Assembly (NCBI GenBank): GCA_022829145.1
Contig: CM040764.1
Span: 3,681,552-3,745,551 of the forward strand
Reading direction: 5' to 3'
Origin: Albula goreensis
Taxonomy: Eukaryota > Chordata > Actinopteri > Albuliformes > Albulidae
Length of the DNA stretch: 64,000 bases
Part shown: piece after piece, positions 1-64,000 of the stretch
How the letters are laid out: every line of letters starts with the position of its first letter
How positions within the stretch are numbered: position 1 is the stretch's first letter
Position numbers and translations under genes: made by a program
Notes under the pieces: generated by a model
What the model saw: only the letters and a program-made list of their open reading frames with translations
What the model was told of the DNA's origin: nothing
The model's database searches: none

Positions 1-1831
1 CAAACATGTATTCCTTAATAAGTTTGTTTTAGCACTTTGTTGCTTTGATCTGGATTCAGTTGACATTAGTTCTTTTTTGGTGACTGAACTTGCCAAACCC
101 AGTTTGTGAAATGAACAGAAACATGCATTTTTCTGTGTTAAACATACATTTTGATTGCATTCTGGACATGTGATAAAACTTCACATTCATTCTATATGTC
201 CTGCATCCATCAGATAATTTACCAGTCATTGTTGTTTGTAAGTTACAACTTGTATACATTCAGTATGTTGTTCATAGAGACATTCTGTTAACGCTGCCAG
301 ACAAGTGAGACGATAAGCTTTTGACTCAGGACAACTGTATTTATACTTGTGGCACCATGCTGTGTCTCCCCCTAATGTTGGTGTGCCAGTTTAAACAAGC
401 CGTGCTTCTTGCATTTGTTAAGCTGACATACAACTAACAGTCGAGCTGTGTCAGAAATGAACAAAAAAGGCTTGTGAATGTGGTGAACTAAGTATCACAT
501 CTGTTTGTCAGTCCGGGGCGATGAGTGAGGATGTTACCATTAGACTAATCCGAGGTCTTATTTCCTCCTCAGCATTCAAGACTCATTCTCCCAAATATTC
601 TGGCATTTGCTGATTATTTTCCACTTCCATGTGTTCCATGGTGTTTCAATACACCGTATCGTAATACAAGCATTGTATTGTGCCTTGTGCTGTGGTCTTA
701 AGACATGTTCCACCCATGTTTATTCATGCTGAGAACCCTTATTGCTGTTTTGCTGCATATAAACTATATTAGGTCATATTTATGAAGTAATTTCTTCTGC
801 TCTGCAGCCCGAGGCACATGGCAGCTCTCTAGAAAGACGTCTCTCGAGCCATCTGTTGAGAATGTGTTATTTAGTGAATTATTAGCATTTGTGTTGTGTG
901 AAGCCACAAATTTTTTCCTTTTTCATTTTGTTCTTGTAAGATTAATCTGTAATCCACCAGTGGCTCCCTTTTTTGGTAAAATATCAAATTTTTGCATGCT
1001 GTTCTTTCTGAATGGAATTTTTTATTCATTGCCATGTCATACCTTTTACTGTTTGCCTCGATATTCTGCTTAAGAGATGCAATTTGGAGTTCACCATACC
1101 ACTGGCAAATTAGAATCCCCATTTCTGATAAATCGGCTTCCTGGGACAGAACTTGGCATTCCACAGTGAATCATAGAAGGTTACTAAATATAACTGAAGC
1201 TCACCTGAATGGGTTGTGAGGAAAAGCATCGCTCTAAACGTAAGGCTAACAGAATTTCAGGAGCTGGCAAAAATTTGACATGATGTTCTGTTTTCTGCCT
1301 CTAATTAAACTTATATAATTTCTTTTTCAAAAGAACTGACTGTAATAAAAAAAATACAACCACATTTTATTTGTTTGCATGAAATGACTGAAAAAGGAAA
1401 TTAGCAGGATTTTTTTTGTGGCCAGGGAATTGAGATTATTGTGCTTGGACAGCTTGTACTCCTTATTAAACTTGGATTCTGTCCGTTCAATTAACCTATG
1501 AACTATGAGATTTAGCTTGTACCTAGATATCAAATTGATAATGTTGTGAAATATTTTGTATATCACAACATGATTTTCCAAAAACCAAAGTAAGTGCAAG
1601 CTGGTATTTCACAAGTCTGTTCTGTACAAGTCTCATTAGTAGATGGCAATCATTCAGCTTACTGTCTGATTAAATGATTTGAAAAAACATTAAAGCTCTT
1701 AAATTTCAGTGGTGAATGTTTGAATTGTCATTGGCTGGCTGTAACAGTTTGCACCTCCCAACAGATTGTGATTTGTCATATTACATTTTTGATATGATGG
1801 TTGAAATGGTATCAGTGAGGCTACTCCCCAG

Positions 1832-1967
1832 GACATGGACGTGCTTATCACCGGAAACATTGCTTATACAGCCGAGAGTTATGTCCGTGTGGATAAAAAA
1901 AAAAACCTGGCTCAGGAGGTTAGCTCCACAATAAGCCAGGAAATGGAAGAGTTTAGGTCTCCACAGG
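1832..1967 (+). other. Doubtful candidate upstream exon, frame-compatible with mcf2l2 exon 1
   Basis: The segment is bounded by ctactccccag and a strong donor (cagg|gtgagt). It is open for 45 codons and ends one base into a codon, exactly the phase needed to join 7141-7255 (giving ...SPQ then GGRGKD). Against it: the encoded sequence (MDVLITGNIAYTAESYVRVD and onward) does not look like the expected SEC14 N-terminal helices of MCF2L2, and it contains a run of eleven A. It could be an alternative exon, an unrelated exon or chance. Confidence 0.2.
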
Positions 1968-3429
1968 GTGAGTGTGAACGCTCTGGCTTTTGTGTGACGA
2001 GCATAGGGTGCTGCTCTGAGTCAGGCCTGGTAATTTTCGCAGTTTAAGAACTGCGTGTTCCTGAGGATCTCACACGTCACACAGAGGAAGGGAGTCTCAT
2101 GGGAACAGTCGCTCCTGTCCCATCAGGGTGAAGGCTGCGGCTGCCGACAGGCCATCGGTAGGAGGGCCCCTGTAGCCATAATTGCTGTTTTGCAGCGAGA
2201 GTGCGGTTTTCAGGTCTTCTCATTGGTGTTGAGTCATGGGCCCCTGGCCAAGGAGGCCCAGCCCCTCTGTGGCCAAGCAAAGCTGTGAGCAGTATCATTT
2301 GTCTATCCAGTTTTCCAGTCCCACTTCTGAAATACTTGTATTCTTATTGAGCAGCATAGTCAAAGTGTGGGCATTCCTCTCTGTTTCTAGTGAGTCAACT
2401 TTCGCGACTTTAAAAAACTGACTTTGAGCCTTGATTAATTTTTTCCTATACTATACTCAGCAGTTGGTTTTTGATATTATTTAAAGTAGCTCATGTTAAT
2501 GAAAAGCTTCCCAGCCATTGGCTGACAGCTGCTTATTTTCTGGTGAAGGGTGGGGAAGAGTTCAGGGCAATTATCCTCAGAGAAAGTGATGGATATGGTT
2601 TGACAGATACAGAGATGTCATCTGTGAAATACCAGTGTGGCTTGTGCGTATTAAAAGGTCAGATTGCAAGTCTGTGGACAGACTTAAAATCTGCCTGGAG
2701 CTTGTCCTAAATTAGGCACTGAAACACAGAAGTCTTTACTTATTGACTTCTATGTCCTATGACTAATATCCATGTGCTGTGTCTGATCGTCTAATCATGT
2801 ATACTTAGATATTAATGTAAGTATATTAAATAATAATAAGCAGTGCCATTGAATATTTTCTTAAACCAAAGTCTTTTGTTCTAGAGTTTTAACTGAGTAA
2901 TCACATTAATTTATTTCATCATACAATTATGATAAATTCTGTATGCTTTGATGATCATACAGTATAAATGAATGACTCTTTCCAATAAAAATAATTAACC
3001 ATTAAACAGTAAACATAATAATTCTTTCATTCGTTAATAAATATGGGCATAATTGAGAATGAAATGGATATAAGCACAGATCATCATTTCTAAGGAATAC
3101 AGCATGACTAATATCTAATAATCATTGTTCCTTCATATTGGTAAATTCTGTATACCCACCAAGTAACTTATTCTCACTGTCTCACCAAAATGACATTACA
3201 AAGTTATGAATGAAAGGAAGGAAGATTCCCTTCACTTGTACTCTGAACTTTGCCATTGATTTCATAGTTGTGTATTACTACAGTATGGCTACAATTATGG
3301 ACCATTAATTCAATGTAATATTGTGTTTTTTGGCCTCCAGTTTGCAATATCAGAGCTTGATGAGTAAGATTTGAGCTGTCCAGCTACATCCAGTACAGGG
3401 ACGTCACCCCCATTATTTCCCATTATTTA

Positions 3430-3700
3430 CGCCAGCAGCTGTACCACCCCGGACCTTTGTCATGACAAACTGCTTAAGCGAAGTAGGTGTGGACTTGGTT
3501 AGTTTTTGGATGGGAGATATCTTGGGGAAAACAAAGACAGCTACAGGAAGAGGTGTTGGTGAGCCAGGAGAGAGCACTCTTTCCTCTGGACTAAATATAG
3601 CTCGGGACACTGTGCTGTAGGAGGTACCATACTTCAGATGCTGTATTTCATACTAAGATTTCCCCCAAAAACTAGTACTCTTTGGCTAGCCACCACTTCC
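3430..3700 (+). repeat. 5S-rRNA-derived SINE relic (SINE3-like)
   Basis: The segment 3471-3520 reads aactgcttaagcgaagtagg then cttggttag...ttggatgggagat. This aligns with the 3' half of 5S rRNA (AAGC.AAGCAGG...CTGGTTAGTACTTGGATGGGAGA). The following part (ctacaggaagaggtgttggtg, then ...gggacactgtgctgta) matches the body recalled for the widespread fish 5S-derived SINE. It is diverged and has no intact promoter. Confidence 0.7.
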
Positions 3701-6397
3701 AACTAGCTGCACGATACTGCATCGTAACAACACTGATTCCCCTTCAGTTTACCTACCTGGGTGGATAAATATCAAATATAATTAATATATGACCAGATGC
3801 TTGAGTCTGTTGACCAAGACACTCTCAGCAACAGCGATGACATTCATGCATTTTCAGCACAGTACTGCTGGAATTTTCATCCTGTTAGCATTAGAATGCA
3901 AGTCATCATTCATCTCATCTCAGAGCACAATCGATTCCTGGATCCCAGCCTCGAGCTGACTCCGTTCCTCTATTGTCCTGCCAGGACAGAATTCTCTGGC
4001 TGCCTAGCTACCAACTTTTGATGCTTCAAACATTCTAAGAACATTAATGAAACAGTCAACGTTCCCAGCACGTACATTTCTCCGGGGTTTCCTGGGGGGT
4101 GCCTTGAAGTCAAGCGCAAGCTTGAAGTCACAAGGAACAATGCAGGAACGCCCTTGTAATATTATTTCATTGTATTATCCCTGTTATCCCACAAGACTTG
4201 GCCATACAACAAAAAGGCTAAATACACAAGGGCCAATTTGCCAGTAGACAAAATATTTGTTGGAGCAAAACAAAGGCAAATATCAAAATATACAAATTGA
4301 TTCGGGGCAGGTGGTCTTTATTTTGTGTTTCTGTGCTTTATTTTTAAACTTGCTTTTCATCAGAGGAGGATTCCTAGAGTTCCAGCAAGTCTCTGGAAGT
4401 CTGTGAGAGTGACGCACCTGGAATGTTCGTCTGGGAACGTACTGGAACAAAAAAAATGTGTGTTTATACGTTCACTACCGAATTTGAAATCTAACCAGAA
4501 CGTTCTCCAGTGTTTGTTTAACATTTCTATCAGCTGGGTGCGAACACAAGGTGAGAGATGTCAAGCTGATTTGGCTGAACTTCCTGCTTACCCACATCTC
4601 GGATTGTGTTGTTATCTTGATAAGAGGGTCACATTGCTTCCTTTACTTTGTTTTCTTTCTCTGATTTTCACCGGGCCTTGGTCGTCAGAACGTTAACCCC
4701 AGGGAGCGCAAAATATTTTTGTAATGTTTGCAAGAAGACTGGGTATGGTTGTGGTGAGTGTGATTGTACTGTATATTGTTTTTTTATGGTTTAACGTTTC
4801 AGTGTGCGTTTTCGGTTGTGAGAAACTTTGTGTTGTGATGTTGTCAGGCTACGAACACCTCACGCATAATTTAAACAATTTCATGAGGGGGAAAAAAATG
4901 TAAATGTGATCTACTTTGTACTCACAATGTAACTGGCAAGTTCTGATTTGGGGTCGGGGGAAAAAAAGAACCGTTGGAAAACAACTTTAGTATTTGCCAC
5001 AACTTCACACGACAGCCTATTACGGCAACATTGTAAAACTTGCAGTTAAAGTAGTAGCCATGAAATGACTTGTTGTCCATACGAAATCATTTACAGTATC
5101 AGTGGTGCTCAGAGCAGATATCTGTGGTACAGCTGTGCTCCCTGCAGGTGGTACTCAAACTCACTACTGCCGGCTGTGGCTGGAGGTCCACACTGGCGAG
5201 AGGACGATTGGCGTAGCCCTTCTCAGAGTATTGGGCTGGCCATTTAAAGTCATCATTCTAATTCCTGTCTGTTATATTTTTACTGATTCGTGTTTTATGT
5301 TTTTCTCCACAATAATTCACTTTATACAATCAGTTGTTGTGTTTTTTCAATTTACATTTTTATCAATTCTATTTTAGTCTGGTCAACCTCACAGCCCCTT
5401 CGGGTTTGCCATATTACCTGTGCATGTTAATCTCTTCACTGTCCTGTCTGGCACCTTAAGACTCGCGCTCCCATGAAGTAGAGCTTCTTGGGTGTTCTCT
5501 TTGCACAAAGGTAGCCATTACAAATGCAAGTTAAAAACCTCTCCTTTTCTGTTAAAGTAGTGACAGTGGAGACAGATAAACACACTTGTGTTGCGCCTTC
5601 TGAAATGGATTATTCTTTGACCCATTGCTGAGTCTCCCATACAGTTGTCATTTGAATGTGCACTCCTGGAGGCTTGTATCTTTGCAGTAGCATCCTTCCA
5701 TTGTTGCAGGAGAGAACAGGATAGCGTTGCTGTCCTCAGAAGCACATTTTACTATTCACTGCTTTATCTGCTAGGCTCTCTCCAGCAGTTGAGCTTCACG
5801 GTCCTGAGTTTGCAGGATACACTTTGTCTGCAGGTGTAGCACACAGACTACATCAGCATGATTAACTTGATTGATTTCACTAGGTGGGGTGCATGTAAAT
5901 AGAATCAATGAATAAATGAATGAATGAATATACAGGATATCAGTCTTATTTACTGTCTCTCCATGTCATGTACAGTAATTTGTAAACATTAACCTTGTGA
6001 TTTCAATGCTGCATCATTATGAAGTAAAATGTATTTCATTCTACCCACCTGTTAATCATAATCCATGTTCTAAACTAGCCAAACATATTGTAATTGTGAT
6101 TACATCTTGCACTAATACGGCTTTAATGACCAACTTCTGTCAGCATGTTTTCCATTACTTAGCTCTATGTCACCACCTAGTGGTCGGACATGTGAAATTA
6201 TAAAGATGAGACGACAGTTTGTAGCAGCAAGCCTTCATAACAGTCATCCTGGGAGTGGTTCCAGCTGGCCATTAATAATGGCTTTGACTGATTCTGCTCG
6301 ATGGGTTTTCATTTGCTGAGTGTGTACAATACACCACAACTTTTATCTGTGCTAAACTACACTTCCGCATGTATTAAAACCAACATATATCCTCAAG

Positions 6398-6420
6398 TTT
6401 TTTTTTTTTTTTTTTTTTTT
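6398..6420 (+). repeat. Poly(T) tract
   Basis: Twenty-three consecutive T, possibly the reverse-oriented tail of a retroelement, although no element body was recognised on either side. Confidence 0.7.
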
Positions 6421-6639
6421 GAGTACAACAAAACTTGATTGAATCCAGATCGTAATGTCCTACATATAAAAATGGATTATCCAAGATGGTTACCCAGTCG
6501 TTCAGTTATACGTAAAATATGTATATTAAATTTCAGGCATAAAGCAAATGCAGTTATCCAGAATGCCTTGCGTTTCCTCATGCTATCCGTTTATAGAATT
6601 GGATATTTATCCATTTATCCAATTCAGGTTCAGTACTTT

Positions 6640-6760
6640 ACTCAAATCAAATCAAAATGTATTTGTACAGTGCATTTCACATACGTACACTCTACAATAC
6701 ATCCTGGCCTGGACACCCACAAAAACAAGCTTGAGGCAACTGTGGCAAGAAAAATCTACC
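6640..6760. repeat. Fish dispersed repeat fragment
   Basis: Contains caaatcaaatcaaaatgtat followed by ttgtacagtgcatttcaca. This resembles the abundant fish repeat with 'caaatcaaattttatttgtatagcgc'. It directly precedes the 50-bp minisatellite. Family name not assigned. Confidence 0.5.
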
Positions 6761-6767
6761 AATGTTA

Positions 6768-6972
6768 ACCAACATGGTCAGTCAGTTAACATCAGTGTAG
6801 TCAATGCATAGTTTATGACCAACATGGTCAGCCAGTTAACATCAGTGTAGTCAATGCATAGTTTATGACCAACATGGTCAGCCAGTTAATGTCAGTGTAG
6901 TCAATGTAGAGTTTATGACCAATACAGTCAGTCAGTTAACGTCAATACAGTCAATGTATGTAGTTTGTCATG
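6768..6972 (+). repeat. 50-bp minisatellite (about four units)
   Basis: Units start at 6768, 6818, 6868 and 6918 with accaacatggtcag(t/c)cagtt, then the repeated tagtcaatg(c/t)a and agtttatg. Period is 50 bp for the first copies, with the last unit slightly longer. Ends 170 bp before exon 1. Confidence 0.95.
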
Positions 6973-7140
6973 ACCAGCATGGTGTATCAGCCAAATAGTG
7001 CAAGAAGGCAGCTGAAGGTAACTCAAGGATACGATAGCAGTGTCCACCTGGAAATCGCACCTGATCACCTTCACCGTAATACTGCGAAATGCTGATAAGA
7101 ATGATCATGACAGTGGCTTGTTTTCTGTGGGTTTCCTCAG

Positions 7141-62783
<55,643 letters not shown>

Positions 62784-64000
62784 GTAGGAACACAAACCTC
62801 AGGGGACGTTTGCCCACGCCTTGGTTTTCTGGGTAGAGCCAGGCTGACTGGATGACCTCCTTTCATTTCCAACAAATCATGGCTCTCATTTTTCTTGTGA
62901 GACCTTTCCTAGCAACACTTCTGGTTATTTATATAACAAAGTAAGTGAACCAAAACTGCTATCTGGGCAAATATTGTTAATGAGGGTCAATGAAAGCAAG
63001 TAAATGGAATTTATTTAACTATGCAAACACAACTCAGTCTTTCATGGGTTTGAGTGGGTGTGATCAGTTTCTTCTCATTGCCGTCACATTTCTACTTGTT
63101 GCATTTCTCTTTAATTATACAACATATTTCACACGCGCACTGCACTGTAACCAGTAACAAATAATTTAATAATGATTTGTTACTGGTTAGATGTCTGCGA
63201 TTCCTGTCTTCACAGTGTTGTCATTGGACGTCACGTTTTAATTACCTTAATATCTACAGTGCAAGGCATTCACTTATACATTGCCTCTGTATTCATTTTG
63301 TACCATAACTGTACTCTCGAACGAATAAGTACTGGTCACACAATGGTGAAAAATAAAGAGATGTGTCAGTACTTTAGTTTAATAAACGGCTTTGCTCTAA
63401 TGGTGTGTACACAAAGTAGATAAAGTCTGAAGGCCAGGTCATCCAGCCTGTTTGAACTCCTTTGAGTCTTTATTGGGGAGCTCAACAGTTCATTCTTCCT
63501 CTGTTACTCAGTATCACACCCGAGTGCTAATTAAGACTCCGCCTACAAGCAGACCTCATTAATTGCCTCTTAGTCAATCCCCTCAGTAATTAGCAACACG
63601 CCGTTTTCTTCGTATGCACCTCTAATTGAACTGCGGTGGCCATGGCGACAGCGGGCTCTTTGGAATCTGGCAAATGCAGGAAGAGAAAGGCTGAAGAGGC
63701 CGTTTGTTTAGGCTACATGAAAAGAATATATTAAATATTTTGCTCACGGTGCTTTTTGATGCTTGTCTGATACCATTAGCATATCATGAGCTTCACTGGC
63801 GTTTCGGATATTTCACCTTTCCTGAAGAAGGCCTAAATATTGTGAATCTACATTTAAATCTACAGTTAACATCTGAAAACAATGTAGCATTTCTGAGGGC
63901 TTTTATGCAATCGCTGTCGCATAAAACTGTATGAAAGATGCTGCGAGAAGAGGGTATGAACGTAAAGTGTTCTTCCTACTCTGGACTGTCAGTTTCACAG
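62784..64000 (+). other. mcf2l2 intron 22 (continues to the window edge)
   Basis: It starts with the donor gtagga. No further exon found. The very last bases (tcagtttcacag) resemble an acceptor, so the next exon may begin at 64001; this cannot be tested here. Confidence 0.6.

Larger units (their letters stand above)
1..7140. other. Region upstream of mcf2l2 exon 1 (probable 5' intron)
   Basis: No confident gene. It holds the doubtful exon at 1832-1967, a 5S-derived SINE relic (about 3430-3700), a short AATG-rich tract (5906-5932), a 23-T run (6398-6420), a common fish dispersed repeat (about 6640-6760, with atttgtacagtgcatttcac) and a 50-bp minisatellite (6768-6972). The remaining short frames show no domain. 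Confidence 0.7.

Noticed and set aside
3471-3520. Functional 5S rRNA gene
   Set aside because: Only the 3' half resembles 5S and it is diverged. It is part of a SINE relic.
4325-4696. 123-codon open frame upstream of exon 1
   Set aside because: Low-information sequence with no family resemblance and no convincing splice context.

Overview
The window is vertebrate genomic DNA, most likely from a ray-finned (teleost) fish. It has large introns, canonical GT-AG splice sites, tRNA- and 5S-derived SINEs, Tc1/mariner relics, hAT-type MITEs and long (AC)n/(AT)n microsatellites. The species cannot be named from sequence alone.

One multi-exon gene on the + strand spans almost the whole window. I could trace 22 consecutive coding exons from 7141 to 62783. 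All 21 junctions are phase-compatible, giving one uninterrupted reading frame of 888 codons. The protein is a Dbl-family Rho guanine-nucleotide exchange factor with a CRAL-TRIO/SEC14-like lipid-binding region (exons 1-4 as numbered here), a spectrin-like helical region (exons 5-11), a basic linker (12-13), a DH (RhoGEF) domain (14-19) and a PH domain (20-22). The N-terminal and spectrin parts fit MCF2L2 best among MCF2, MCF2L and MCF2L2. The true first exon(s) lie upstream of the window, or possibly in a doubtful candidate at 1832-1967, and the 3' end lies beyond 64000.

Inside the 14-kb intron 13 (33137-47166), on the opposite strand, is a complete single-exon coding sequence (36184-37329) for a GT31 glycosyltransferase recognisable as B3GNT5 (lactotriaosylceramide synthase). 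B3GNT5 inside MCF2L2, antisense, is also the arrangement in mammals. It supports the gene assignments and indicates an old, retained nesting. About 5.3 kb upstream of the b3gnt5 ATG, still in the intron, is a GC-richer stretch (42300-43080). It has a strong minus-strand splice donor and a perfect interferon-stimulated response element, and is a plausible b3gnt5 5' non-coding exon and promoter.

The remaining introns are mostly repeats. They include a 5S-rRNA-derived SINE relic (about 3430-3700), a 50-bp minisatellite (6768-6972), a decayed Tc1 transposase (about 8085-8515), tRNA-derived SINEs (18618-18776, 47453-47648, 58810-59000), a recent 1.38-kb tandem duplication carrying a truncated Tc1 element (27771-30537), and a hAT MITE with an 8-bp target duplication (45937-46359). 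Two copies of a dispersed repeat lie in inverted orientation 36 kb apart (20310-20930 and 56720-57330), and a perfect 37-bp hairpin lies at 57427-57512.

No prokaryotic-type system, CRISPR array or operon is present. The most unusual signals are two GC-AG introns in the same gene (introns 18 and 20), the perfect hairpin, the layered Tc1 duplication and the ISRE upstream of b3gnt5.
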